Source: Heterocephalus glaber | Taxonomy: Eukaryota; Chordata; Mammalia; Rodentia; Bathyergidae | Reading direction: 5' to 3' | Length of the DNA stretch: 64,000 nt | Assembly: GCF_000247695.1 (NCBI RefSeq) | Contig: NW_004624751.1 | Span: 23,963,000 to 24,026,999 of the forward strand | Shown here: one piece after another, positions 11,489 through 22,128 of the stretch | How the letters are laid out: each line of letters opens with the position of its first letter | Numbering within the stretch: the stretch's first letter is position 1 | Notes under the pieces: generated by a model | Databases searched by the model: none | What the model was told of the DNA's origin: nothing | The model's input: the letters and a program-made list of their open reading frames with translations, nothing else | Program-made: the position numbers and the translations under genes

Positions 11489-12070
11489 TACTGGCACCTA
11501 ACTGCAGGAATGTCTGGTAAATATAATGTATGCTAAGAATTTACTAAGAAAGTAGATTTGTAGGTGCTTTATCACAGACAAAAATAACTATAGAACGTAA
11601 TGAATATGTTAATTTGCCTACTGTAGTGATCAATTTCACTACATGCATCTTTTTGCACATCTATATTAAAACATCATGTTGTATATGTTAAATATACAAA
11701 ATTTTAAAAAGAAAGAAAAGAAATCAACCTAGAGATAGGTAAAGAACAGCCAGGATTTGTGCAAAGGTCTACATCAAAGAGCCAGATAAAGTGTGGATCC
11801 CAACCAAGAAGGCAGGCGGCTCAGGAATAATCTCAGAGCATAAATGTATTTGTGTAAGAGTGTACAGCCACATTCCTCAATAAAAGTCCTTCTTAAGTAC
11901 ACCAAACCACAAGTCAGCTTAAATGGCTCAATTTTTTCATTCTGTTTTGTGTCTCCCAAATCAATTCTATCAATTCCATCCTGCAACTAATGGTAAAAGA
12001 ACTAAATATTTCACCTCCTCAAATTATCTTTTTCTAAAAATTTATTTTAATAGATCCAAGGATTCCTCAT
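11489..12070. other. Unassigned DNA
   Basis: No recognised repeat or gene, including the open frame at 11774-11986. Confidence 0.5.
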
Positions 12071-12131
12071 AAAAATTAATTTAATCACTTCTTGGCCTTT
12101 TAGCTAAGATCAAGTGTAAAAATTAATTTAA
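12071..12131 (+). pseudogene. RNU2-like: Tailless U2 snRNA retrocopy, first about 34 nt, with 14-bp TSD
   Basis: Positions 12084-12117 match the first 34 nucleotides of U2 snRNA apart from three transition-type differences (G4A, C10T, G19A): the run CTTGGCCTTTTAGCTAAGAT then CAAGTGT is unmistakable. U2 ends abruptly just before the branch-site recognition segment. A perfect 14-bp direct repeat AAAAATTAATTTAA flanks it (12071-12084 and 12118-12131), the last A of the left copy serving also as U2 nucleotide 1. No added poly(A) tail is present. It keeps only the 5' end, without Sm site or stem-loops III-IV, so it cannot function as U2. Confidence 0.93.
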
Positions 12132-14955
12132 GTAGGAGCTCACACTTTGATTACGCTTCAGAATGGACTTCCTTCCTTACTTTCACACTATATTTTTTTC
12201 TTCTCCTTCATTTTATTCATACATCGACATCTGTTCTTGAATTTGAAAAGGATCTTCACTGGTGCAGCAGGGACATTTTTCTCCATACTAGGAGCATCTC
12301 TGTATTTCTGGGAAGTGGACCATCTCAGCACTATAATTGCATACTCTGTGAGTAGCATAAAAGACTCAGAAAAACATCTGGGCATCTATAAATAATGACT
12401 TGAAATTTTGACTCTGTTCTCAGAAATTCTCCCCATTATTAATAGATATCTGTTGGCATTTATGTGAAATTAAGAATTGGTGCTAATCAATTTTAGCCAA
12501 TGTTGATTAAATGGGGGAAACACAGCCCTTATTTCCTGTAGGGGGAAACACAGTCAGAAGTTGGAACTTAAAGCACCTTGAAAAGTGCTATTATTTTGAC
12601 TCACTATCATAAGTCACCAAAGTTGACTGCTACAATTCTGAAAAACAGCTAAATTACAGAGAGGGGCTAATGGGAGAAGCAAATTAGTAGGATTTTCAAA
12701 ATAACAACTCAAAAGAGACAAGGAAGAGGGAACATCTAGAGGGACCTGTATCGGTGGAAATCTGAGAACCAGTGGCATTTGTCAGGTTCAGTTTCTGCAA
12801 ACTAATCAGCTCCTCACTAATCAGGTAGCTGCTTAGGAGTGCTGTATGACTCTTGAGGAAATAAGCAAAAGCATAGATACATAAAAAACTTAATATATAT
12901 GTATATTTACATCACCTGAGGACATAAATATATTATATTGTTTGCCTTAGGCACAGCCTCATAATGTAATTCTAAGGGTTAGGAAATTACCGCTAACAAT
13001 GAAGAATGTTTTCCTTCCCTGTTTACTACATCTGGAAATTGATTTATGAGAGCATAACCCTAATGCTTAAAATGAGAACTCCTAGTGAGAAATCTCATTA
13101 GTCTAAGAAATACATGCCTGATACTCACATTTTCTATTACTAGAGGGTCAAAAGGTAGAAGGAAAGAAAGGAACAAAGGCCTCTTAGCAATGAATGGTAA
13201 TTTCAGGGAAAGAAACATCATCTTCAAAATTTTGCAAAAATCTGAATATGCATATTTCTAATTTATCTCAGCTGTAAGGGAAGAAGCATTTAAGAATGAA
13301 GACAGATTTTTTTTCCCTTTGTTTTTCTTCTACTCATCTGAGAATCTAGCAAAGCTGTAAATCATGCAACAAGAAAAAAGATACATATGCACATTCATTC
13401 AAAATATAGGGACAATTTCAGAGATTCAAAGACTCTCTGAAATCTGTCCAAGATAGCAGGTTAAGAACAATGATCAAAGGGTTTGTTGGCTTCATTGGAA
13501 TAATGGAGTGTTTGTTTGAAGTTCTGAATGTGACAAGCGCTTTCATGTCAGTTGAGAGAAAAGGCATGAGAAAAGATCTGGAAATAAAATCGCTAAGTGA
13601 TGTACAGAGTAAATTCACTTGTTTGTAATTAAATGTGCAAATGGACAAAACAGAAGACAAAAAATTTTTTTTAAATTGTAACCAGTACTCTGAACCAGTG
13701 CCATTTGTTGGATGCAATTCACAGAGCAAGTTTGTTTCCTTTCTCACCAGTCGTTTAGGTTGTTCAGTGAGCTAAAATTTCCTCTCCCCATGCATGAAGA
13801 ATGGCAGTTACAGGATTTTGCAGAATGCAAGTAGAGGCTTATGTTCCTTTTAATTCACAAATGGTCTCATCTCAGTACATAAAATGTTCAGTTGCATATA
13901 GAGATTACTGTTTCCAACTTCTGCTGAGGTAGAGAGGGGAATGTGGGCTCTCTCCTGCTTTGATTCTCTCTCCAGCTAACTAACCTTAATGTTTAATAGT
14001 TCTCAAGTTGGAATGCAGGCAGTGAGGGGACCTCAGGGAGGGGTAGGTTCTTGCCTTCATAAGCTATCTTCACCAAATGTCTGAGCCAGGCAGGTTCAAA
14101 CTCACTATTTCATTTGTGGATGGAATCCCCACCTATTCATCACTGGACATCTGTCATGGGCAGCTTGTTGCACATGAGGAGCACTCCTCTGGCTCTTCAT
14201 TTTCTCTGCTTCCAGCGTCACCAGGAGCCTTTAGCGCCCCTCATCAGAAGTCTGTCCCTCAGCACACCTCCACTGTGGCCCTTTCTTACTGATGGTTTCT
14301 GCACTTAACTTGGGGATTAGTTACCTTTCCTTTTCCTTGATGCATTCTTTGAGCTCAAGGCAGTGGCCTCTTTTCTTACTTCTACTGCTGGGATAGCTGG
14401 CAGGTTGTCTTCTGACTCCCACAGTTCTCAGGTAGAACTGAGTAGTAAATACAGAATGAAGTCATCTAAATCCCCCAGTTGTCAGGTACACATGTGAAGC
14501 TCTCTGACTGGTCCCTTGGAAGTCGAGGTGATGGAAGCAGCTCACTCCATTTTGTCACCTGGGAGTGGTAAGTTGTTCACTGACACCTTTTGCTACAAAG
14601 TCTTTTTTATGCATTCTTTCTAGATCTTTTAATTCTCAATGTGGAGGAACAATTTAATATGATCTTTAGGATATACATTTTAGCAAGTACTATTGTTTGA
14701 TTTATCTCACAACCTGTTTTAGAATCAGATATTTTTATCTGAGGGAAAAAAATTAGACAAAACATTAACTTCTCAAAAAAATAAAGTCATACATGTCTAG
14801 TGTTACAGAAATGAAAATAGTTAAAACATGTATGCATAATTTTAGACAAAGTAGTAGTAGTATTACTTATATTAATAAATATATAAGGTTTTATTTTAAT
14901 TATTTTAACAAATACTGTTGCCTCTTTTTAAAATATTTCACAAAGTTACTTAATC
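12132..14955. other. Unassigned DNA with one short direct duplication
   Basis: About 2.8 kb without a recognised repeat family. GGGGGAAACACAG occurs twice 28 bp apart (12513-12525, 12541-12553). The 109-codon minus-strand frame at 13418-13747 opens with GTG and shows no domain. Slightly GC-richer sequence at 13920-14570 is also unidentified. Confidence 0.5.
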
Positions 14956-14959
14956 TGAG

Positions 14960-15112
14960 TAACTAACAACTTTGATGAGGAAAGCACTATTATGGGATCC
15001 CCATTTCAGATAAGTAAACTAGAGCCTAGAGAGCCCAAGCAACTTGTCCAAGGTCACATGGCTGGTGACAGAGCCAGGGTTCCAGCCTAGGCAGTCTGGC
15101 TCCAGAAGAACT
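14960..15112 (-). mobile_element. MIR SINE
   Basis: Well preserved antisense MIR: CCCCATTTCAGATAAGTAAAC, CAACTTGTCCAAGGTCACATGG, CTGGTGACAGAGCCAGGGTTC and GGCAGTCTGGCTCCAGAA appear in the expected order. The core domain near 15040-15085 is the best conserved part. Confidence 0.88.
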
Positions 15113-15810
15113 GGTTACAACCATTATGCATACTTCCCCTCAAGGCTACAGGAAGTCTTAAGGAATTCTAAAAGGAATTCTAATTTCTTATCGTTTTATA
15201 ATTCAGCTCTGTAATTTCAACCATTCTCTTATCATACTCCCAAATTCTTTGCTTTCTAGGAACCCTGTCTTCTCTCAACTGAAAAAATCAGATCATGTCC
15301 ATTTCCTGCTTAAACAATTCGGTGTGTTTAAATTACCTACTAAACCTACATTCTTAGTGAATCATAAAAATCTTTTCATGTTGTAGTTTCTTTTAATCTT
15401 CCAAATTTTATTCTGTCATTTTACCATACTTTTCTCCATCATACAAATCTATAGGTCTATGCCCTGAACATGCAAATGCTATTGAATTTTTCTTGTACTA
15501 TGCTAACCAGTTGGAAATCTGTCTTTTTTGTATATCCTTATAGTCTTTAATTTACAAATGGATTGATTTTTCAAAAAAGTCATTTTTGATCATTCCTTCC
15601 ATCCATCCATCCACCATCCATCCTTCTTTTCCTCCATCTATTTGAGTGACATTTCTTCATCTTTCCATGCATCACCTGCTCACTGAATACCATCTTCTTA
15701 GTGTTCCAGGCATTGAAATAAAATAAAATGGTGTCTAAAGCAGATACACATCTGTATTCCCTCTATGATAGTCTTCTTATCTCTGGGAATACAAACCTTT
15801 AATGCCTTGT
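15113..15810. other. Unassigned DNA with a short (ATCC)n microsatellite
   Basis: A small CCATCCATCCATCC tract lies at 15596-15624. Sequence around 15680-15720 (AGTGTTCCAGGCATTG) weakly resembles L2. Nothing else is recognised. Confidence 0.5.
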
Positions 15811-15811
15811 C

Positions 15812-16868
15812 ACATCTGTTTGAAAAGGCTTGCGTACAAGAAGTAAAAGCAGTAAATAAACATATGAAAAAATGTTCAAAATCACTGGTCATTCAAGAGA
15901 TGCAGAGGAAAATGACACTGAGATTCCACCTCACTCCAGAAAGAATGGCTGATATCAAGAAATCAACCAATAACAAATGATGGAAGGGCTGTGGGGAAAA
16001 AAGATACCCTTCTCTACTGTTGGTGGGAGTGTAGACTGGTGCAACCACTGTGGAAATCAGTATGGAGATATCTCAAAAATCTAGGATTAGAGGTCCCATT
16101 TGACCCAGCTACCCCCCTGATGGGTATCTTCCCAAAAGAATTAAAAGAATCATACCACAGCGATATATGCTCACCCAAGTTTATAGCAGAACAGTTTGTA
16201 ACAGTTAAAACTTGGAAACAGCCCAGTTGCCTATCAACTGGAGACTGGAAAAAGATGTATTTTTTTTTTGGTTTTTTAAAAAATAAAATGGAATACTACT
16301 CAGACATAAAGAATGAGAAACTAGAGACATTTATAGCTAAATGGATGCACACTGAGGCCATAGTATTAAATGAAAACATATGTGTAAGTAACAAATAGTT
16401 TCTCTGGTGTGAGAAACTAAAAGTATAAATAAGGATCAAAATGTATAACTGATAATGTGCAATAGGAAGAAAAGGTCTAAAGGGGAAGGGGAAGTGGGAG
16501 GAGTAGGGGAAAGGAAAGAAGGGAAAGTAATCAATATGAGAAAGGAAAAAATGGAAACAATTTCTTTTTGTTGTTGTTGTTGTTTTGTTTTTGGTACCGG
16601 GGATCAAACTCGGGACCTTGTACTTGCAAGGCAGGCAGCAGAACCACTGACCTAAATCCCCGGCCCTGGAAACAATTTTTTTGTAAACGGGAAGGGATGG
16701 AGGGGTTGCAGGGAGGTCAGGGGAATGGAGAAAAAATAAGAACCAAGATATATCATGAAAAGGTACAAGTTCCCAATGATGAATGTCATCATATTGTATA
16801 CCTAAAATGTACCAATAAACTTAATGAACAAAAATAAATAAATAAAAACAATACAATACAATAAAAAG
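15812..16868 (+). mobile_element. 5'-truncated LINE-1: ORF2 C-terminus, 3' UTR and poly(A)
   Basis: The left part matches the L1 region before the ORF2 stop (AAACATATGAAAAAATGTTC, ATTCAAGAGATGCAGAGG). The frame 15991-16398 carries the ORF2 C-terminal signature CWWECRLVQPLWKSVWRYL and DPATPLMGIFPKE. The 3' UTR has a G-rich polypurine tract with a G-quadruplex pattern at 16482-16509. It ends in CCAATAAACTTAATGAAC and an A-rich tail to about 16868. An ID SINE is inserted at 16552-16678. The reverse transcriptase and endonuclease parts are absent, so the copy is dead. The track of open frames here is L1, not a host gene. Confidence 0.93.
16552..16678 (-). mobile_element. ID-like SINE nested in the L1 3' UTR
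   Basis: The minus-strand body (16593-16666) has GGCCGGGGATTTAGGTCAG, GCCTTGCAAGTACAAGG and GTTTGATCCCCGGTACC, with its A-rich tail seen as (TTG)n T at 16561-16592. A 12-bp target duplication TGGAAACAATTT lies at 16552-16563 and 16667-16678. The A box has one change (TAGGTCAGTGG). Confidence 0.95.
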
Positions 16869-17135
16869 GGATATGACTCTCAAAATAAAAAAGAAATAGC
16901 TTGTGTACATTTCTCTTCTGCACTATGATCTGAGATCCTCCAGGGTTCCCCAAAATGTCTTTCAAACAATACAGCCTCTATTTCCCCAGGTACTCAGGAA
17001 AACTCTTCAAACATATTTGATAAATTGTGGATCATCTAATTAATTGATAAATGCATGCTTTAATGAGAAGCAGATGTATATATGAGTCTAAGAATGTAGT
17101 TCTTGCTACTTTTACATTATTGTTTACTGCAGTTA
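16869..17135. other. Unassigned DNA
   Basis: No repeat or gene recognised between the L1 tail and the next SINE. Confidence 0.5.
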
Positions 17136-17278
17136 AAAGTTCAGATGTTCCAGGCCAGGGATTTAGCTCAGTGGTTCTGCCGTCTGCCCTGCAAGGGCAA
17201 GGACCTCAGTTCGATCTCCGGTACCAAAAAAAAAAAAAGAAAGAAAGGAAGAAAAGAAAAAGAAAGTTCAGGTGTTCC
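17136..17278 (+). mobile_element. ID-like SINE with target-site duplication
   Basis: The body GGCCAGGGATTTAGCTCAGT, CTGCCCTGCAAGGGCAAGG, AGTTCGATCTCCGGTACC is followed by an A-rich tail with G interruptions to about 17262. Flanking repeats AAAGTTCAGATGTTCC (17137-17152) and AAAGTTCAGGTGTTCC (17263-17278) differ at one base. Both Pol III promoter boxes are readable. Confidence 0.95.
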
Positions 17279-17884
17279 TACAGTCTAAGTTCAAGATCTT
17301 AGAGCTTGAACTGGTTTTCTAACAGTGATGGAAATAAATATAGTGGAATCAGAAAAAATTAGACGATGGTTGGTCACACATAAATTTGGAACCCTCTGAA
17401 GAGGAGAGACATACAGGCCTTCAGTTTTAAGATTTTCTCTGCTATAAAAAAATGCTTAAATTTGGAAGTTTATAGCAAGGAAAAAAACAAATAATGAAAA
17501 GATATTTCAAAAGTTTTCAAGGACATATGGTTTTAGATTTTTCATTTTCAAAAGTAGATTCTCATCCCCTTCCTCCTCACTTCAACCAACCAGCCTCCCA
17601 TCAGAGAGGGGCATATGCAGACCAAGTAAATAAATACCAGGAACCAAGAGCACAGAATGCTTTCCTTCATCAGTCCACAGAACCCACAGACTCCTGTAAT
17701 ACCATCAAACACAGAGGAATGACCACCCTGGCAGATGGCCACAGAGGATGTCAACCAGTTTTTGGAGAAAGAAGAGGTATTCCCTTATTGAGACTTGTAC
17801 AGTCATAGAGAGTCTGGAGATTTACTGCCTCCGTTATGCTTCTGGGTCTCATGACACTTGTTATGTTTTCATTATTTTCTCTGC
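17279..17884. other. Unassigned DNA
   Basis: No recognised repeat. Open frames 17494-17808 (+) and 17548-17754 (-) overlap each other and have no domain support. Confidence 0.5.
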
Positions 17885-18090
17885 AGAAGCGAAGAAATAG
17901 AGAACTTAAAATTTAGATCTACTGCAAAAGGGAAGGCAATCAAGATGGAGGGAAGGGAGAAGGAGGGGAAGAGAAGAGGATGAAAAAGGAATTAAGATGT
18001 GTTATGCACATGCACCAGCTCCCCACGAAGAATGTAATCATTATGTACTGCAAATATGTATTAATAAAAAAATAAAAATTGAAAAAAATT
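17885..18090 (+). mobile_element. LINE-1 3' UTR end
   Basis: A purine-rich stretch (GGAGGGAAGGGAGAAGGAGG) is followed by AAGAATGTAATCATTATGTAC, GTATTAATAAAAAAATAAAAA. This parallels the end of the L1 at 16740-16868 (GAATGTCATCATATTGTATA..CCAATAAAC). It is severely 5'-truncated. The next SINE is inserted directly at its A-rich tail. Confidence 0.75.
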
Positions 18091-18289
18091 TAGGATAATG
18101 ACCAGGTGTGGTGGTGCATACCTGGGAAATTGAGGCAGGAGGATTGCAAACAACTTAGCAACTTAGAGAAAACTTGTCTCAAACTTTAAAAATTACCAGA
18201 AAAGAAGGATGGGGGAACTTGAGGATGTAGCTCACAGCAAAGGCCCTGAGTTCAATTCCAGTAGTGAAAAAAATAAATTAGGATAATGA
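18091..18289 (+). mobile_element. Composite B1-ID SINE with 11-bp TSD
   Basis: The B1 head (CCAGGTGTGGTGGTGCATAC, GAGGCAGGAGGATTGC, CAACTTAGCAACTTAGAG, TTGTCTCAAACTTT) joins an ID-like tail (GAGGATGTAGCTCACAGC, GCCCTGAGTTCAATTCCAG) and an A-rich end. TAGGATAATGA flanks it at 18091-18101 and 18279-18289. The AACTTAGCAACTTAG phrase is typical of sciuromorph B1-dID elements. Confidence 0.93.
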
Positions 18290-18367
18290 TTTCCTCTCAG
18301 GTAGGGATTTTAAACTTATGCTTCATAATTCATATGTATGTTATACATACTGTGTGCGTAATATAAT

Positions 18368-18450
18368 TGTACAGTTAGTCTTCTGCATGTACAGGTTTGC
18401 ATCTATGATTCAACCAAGCATAGATGAAAAATAAAATGTGTATCTGGCAA
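18368..18450 (+). mobile_element. MER2/Tigger2-like 5' end
   Basis: CAGTTAGTCTTCTGCATG, AGGTTTGCATCTATGATTC and AACCAAGCATAGATGAAAAAT follow the MER2 terminal pattern (cagtcggccctccgtatc..ggttccgcatccgcggattc..aaccaaccgcggatcgaaaat) after CpG decay. The opposite end was not found. Confidence 0.45.
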
Positions 18451-18529
18451 AAAAAAAGTAGATTCTCTGCTTCATTTTCAAGAGACTTCAATAAAGGGTT
18501 TTACAGATATTTGTTCAATAACCTACTTT

Positions 18530-18810
18530 TTTCTACAGTTCTGTACATCTTGTCTTTTTTGTACAGTATGCTTTGTTTATACAGTATTGTACATTTTGCT
18601 GATTGTACTGTAGAGTACAGTTTTGTAGTTTTATGATCTGTTACACATTACAGTACTGCATGTGAGAGTTATACAAATAAAAGCAAAGTCATCAAGTTTG
18701 AATTTCCTTTGACCATTTCTTTGTTCTGAATATTGTAATGTGTACACTACATGTCATCCTTCACTTAGCAACCAATTCACTTAATGATCTAATAGCAGGA
18801 ACAGAATGTC
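18530..18810. mobile_element. Possible Tigger-type DNA transposon fragment
   Basis: The density of GTACAGTAT, TACAGTATTGTACA and TGTACTGTAGAGTACAG strings, followed by CTTCACTTAGCAACCAATTC, ACTTAATGATC, is typical of Tigger elements. No transposase frame or paired termini can be shown. Confidence 0.35.
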
Positions 18811-19744
18811 TGTAATTTCTAGAGACAATATAATAGAGCATCTTACTATGAAAAGTGACTCAATCTTCTCAAGAGCTATGAAAATTCAACTAAATTAAAG
18901 GGCAAATGTATTTAAGAAGTTCCTGTTCTTAGTTAATACTGATCTGTATTGACATGTGTGTTACATACCTGGACTAACTTCCAGAATATTTTCTACAAAC
19001 CATTATCTGGACTCCCAGAGAATTATTTACAACTCATAGAAGATAACTGTAATTTTTGTTAGGCCTTTTTATGCTTATCTAATAAAATAATGGCTTCTTT
19101 GACATCACTGTGTCAGGAACAAATTTACTCTAAGGAAATTATTCATATCCCTTCTACAACCTGGTGAAACTGATGAGTCACCTGCCATTGACCTTCACAT
19201 GTTGATGTGTACTTATCCAAACCACACATCTGTTCTTTATTTTCCAATAAAGAGACCATATGGCCCTTGACTCACATATAAGAGCATAATGTTCTAAAAC
19301 AAACACAGTAAAGTTAATTTAGAGGATAAAATGAACTTTGAAGAGGATTCACATTTAATGCTCTAGCTGTGAAAAATAACAAAATTTATTCCTAAATGTA
19401 ACAGTGACATTTCATTTCTTCTTCCCTCATACTCTGGGAAATAAAACAGATTAATAATATAACTTTAAAAAAAACTAAGACATTAATACCCATTGTAGAA
19501 GAGTTTTTAATAAAAAACTATTTGAAATGCTGTAAACAAGTTTTGTCTGGGTACATGAATAGTTCACACTTTATAATAAACTTAAAACATATTCTCAAAC
19601 TTAAGATTTTATGTTTTTAGTGAGTCAACTGCAGCTTTAGAAAAATATGGGTCATGAGTCTGAAACTTACAAAGTAACAATAATAAAAAGTTTCATATCT
19701 TTTAAAAATTTATTTTTACATTACTGATTTTTATTTTCTCTTTA
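18811..19744. other. Unassigned AT-rich DNA
   Basis: Nothing recognised. Confidence 0.5.
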
Positions 19745-19882
19745 TAACAGTGTATTGAAACAGGATGATTACTAGTTTGGTTCTACAAATGAGAAAACTA
19801 AAGTTCAGAGAGTTAAGTAAATAACCTGAAGTCACAGTGGCAATAAGAAAGACAGGATTTGAATCCAGGTCCTCTGATAAAT
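19745..19882 (-). mobile_element. MIR SINE
   Basis: Antisense MIR: TACAAATGAGAAAACTAAAG, TTCAGAGAGTTAAGTAAATAAC, CTGAAGTCACAGTGGCAA and ATTTGAATCCAGGTCCTCTG occur in order. Confidence 0.78.
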
Positions 19883-19888
19883 ACAATA

Positions 19889-20022
19889 AATATGATGCTG
19901 CATAGGGCCAGGGATTTAGCTCAGTGGTTCCGACTCCTGCCTTGCAAGCCCAAGGTTCCGAGTTTGATCCCTAGTACCAATAAATAAATAAATAAATAAA
20001 TAAATAAATATGAAGCTGCATA
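19889..20022 (+). mobile_element. ID-like SINE with (TAAA)n tail and TSD
   Basis: Body 19905-19980: GGGCCAGGGATTTAGCTCAG, CTGCCTTGCAAGCCCAAGG, GAGTTTGATCCCTAGTACC. The tail has expanded into a (TAAA)n microsatellite (19979-20010). Flanking copies ATATGATGCTGCATA (about 19890-19904) and ATATGAAGCTGCATA (about 20008-20022) differ by one base. Confidence 0.94.
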
Positions 20023-20207
20023 ACACATTGCTGGTTAACAAAACTGAAATGTGATCACTTAGGTCATATGAAGATGCTTGTTCTCAACAAACACAATGCA
20101 TATTCTTTGAGATATATTTCAGTTGTTATTATACATCTATAGTATATTATTTTCTTAAAAATTCAATCAGAATTCAATTGTTTCATAACCAGTGAAGATT
20201 TTAATAC

Positions 20208-20970
20208 ACTGTCATGCGTCACTTAGCAATGAGGACACGATCTAAGAAATGTATCATTAGGCAATTTCACCATTATGTGACCATCATGGAGTGTGCTTAT
20301 ACAAATCTAGATGATATAGACTGCTACAGACTAGTTCATTTGGGTGTATGCGATGCAGACTAGTAGTGATATGGACTATTGCTCCCAGGGTCATGATGAA
20401 CAAAACAACATGAGACTAAATCAAGCATGAGAGAAATGATGTAATCAAGAGATGCAGTAAACATTAGATGTATGAGACTGATGCAGGCATAGCACAGTAT
20501 ACTGTTTTATTGCTGTTTTTGTAAGTAGAAAGTAAACACTCTAAAATAAGAATAAATACATAAGCCAGATAACATAGTCATTTATTATCATTATCAAGTA
20601 TTATATACTCTAAATAATTACAATTTTTTAACACTGTCTCACTGTGTAATTCAGGCTGGCCTTGAACTCACTATGTAGTCCAAGCTGGCCTCCAGTTCAC
20701 AGCATTCCTCCTGCCTCAGCCTCCTGAATGCTGGGATTACAGGTCTGCACCCCCACACCGGCTGCTGTATTTTTGTATGACCGACAGTGCAGTAAGTTTG
20801 TTCACCCAAATCTCAGCACATACACATGAGTAGTGCATTGCACTACCACATTATGACAGCCACAAAATCACTAAAGAATAGGAATGTTTCAGCTTCATTA
20901 TAATTTTATGGAATTGTCATCATTTATGTGGCTTGCACTTGAGAAAAGTGTCATTATGTGGCCAATAGCT
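20208..20970 (-). mobile_element. Internally deleted Tigger-like DNA transposon split by a B1
   Basis: The left terminus reads CTGTCATGCGTCACTTAGCA, ATGAGGACACGATCTAAG, AATGTATCATTAGGCAATTT. The right terminus, reverse-complemented, reads ACAGCTATTGGCCACATAAT and continues through GAAGCTGAAACATTCCTAT and GTAGTGCAATGCACTACTC. Both fit an interspersed CAGTCATGCG-type transposon, with the conserved 'AAGTAGAAAGTAAACACTC' and 'TTATTATCATTATCAAGTA' internal parts. Most of the internal region is missing, so no transposase is encoded. A B1 SINE (20628-20762) interrupts it. The exact subfamily is uncertain; strand is assigned by convention. Confidence 0.75.
20628..20762 (-). mobile_element. B1 SINE (7SL-derived monomer)
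   Basis: Minus-strand reading gives the B1 order: GCAGACCTGTAATCCCAGC, GAGGCTGAGGCAGGAGGAAT, GGCCAGCTTGGACTACATAG, TGAGTTCAAGGCCAGCCTG. The repeated 'GGCCAGC..TACATAGTGAGTTC' parts show the internal duplication typical of rodent B1. It lacks the ID tail of the composite copies. Confidence 0.92.
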
Positions 20971-21971
20971 GTATATCTTTAGAATTTAGAGATTGAAGTT
21001 AACAAAAATTGCAGAAGAATTTTAATATTGGTGTGCTCCAAACTCAAAAAAGACAAATTATTTTCAAATATTCATGCAAAAATATACTAAATTCAACATA
21101 CATACTAGGCAAGTAGATACTACAACCAGGTAAGTTCTAGAATAAAATAACTGTTACATTGAACAGTTCTCTAAATATAATCACTTGAAAATATAAAATT
21201 GATAATAAGCTATTCTCTAAAATAAGTCTTAAATTGAAGTGGACATTTTGAAAAAGACATTTCAAAACTAAGATCTATGAAAATTCTGTATATAATAATC
21301 TGTATAGCTTTACCAATCTATAACCTCTACATAAACATCATCATTTATATTAATGAACAGGAAAGATATAAAACAATTGAAACAGAAGTTAGGCCTATAA
21401 AGTGGAAAAATGACTAAAAATCTTTGAAAGAATTAATAACAATAAAATTAAAATGTAACCAGGTATGAACAACTATGAACACATCACAACAAAATATCTA
21501 TATAGTGTTAGATCTTTAGAAAAAAATGAGATAGATAAATATTTTGACAATGTATGACCAAGAGGAAAAATAAAGAACTAAACAAATTTATGGAATTAAT
21601 AATGAGAAACTATAAAATATATAATCACACAATAACATTTTAAGTATTTTTTTCATAAGATGTTGTAATGTAAATTAAAACTCTAAGACAAAATGTTTTA
21701 GGTTAAGTTCATTCCTTGCTTACAAAAATTTATTCTAGATTTTTTTTAGGAGAATATCTGTTAAAGTAATGTTCATTTTGAATGAGGAAAAGTAATGACT
21801 TCCAAGTAGTAAAAAATCATATTAAACACAAATAAATATTCAACATATGGGATGGCCATCTTAACTATGGCATGTTAAAAGAGTGTCACTGTCGTGCCTT
21901 GGGCTCTGAGATTCCCTTTTCTTAAACTTTCAATCCCTTTATGTTTGTTTTAGACATATACATTTATTTAT
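20971..21971. other. Unassigned AT-rich DNA
   Basis: About 1 kb, very A-rich on the + strand (21050-21850), with no recognised repeat. An old L1 is possible but no diagnostic phrase was found. Confidence 0.45.
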
Positions 21972-22079
21972 CTCCAATTTTATTTATTTTTTTATACCAA
22001 GGATCAAACTCAGGACCTTGCAGTTGCAAGGCAGTTGGTGGAACCACTGAGCTAAATCCTTGGCCCTCCAGTTTTATTT
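21972..22079 (-). mobile_element. ID-like SINE with TSD
   Basis: The minus-strand body (21994-22065) has GGCCAAGGATTTAGCTCAG, TGCCTTGCAACTGCAAGG and GTTTGATCCTTGGTATAAA. Flanking copies CTCCAATTTTATTT (21972-21985) and CTCCAGTTTTATTT (22066-22079) differ at one base. Confidence 0.93.
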
Positions 22080-22128
22080 TTGCTTAAAATGAAAATAGCC
22101 CAAATGCATGTATTTCATCTTTGAAGCA

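Noticed and set aside
12071..12131. Functional U2 snRNA gene
   Set aside because: Only 34 of about 188 nt are present, there is no promoter, and target duplications mark it as a retrocopy.
13418..13747. 109-codon minus-strand open frame
   Set aside because: It begins with GTG, not ATG, and shows no recognisable motif. It is a chance frame in AT-rich DNA.
15991..16398. 135-codon frame with a CWWEC motif
   Set aside because: This is the C-terminus of L1 ORF2, not a host gene.
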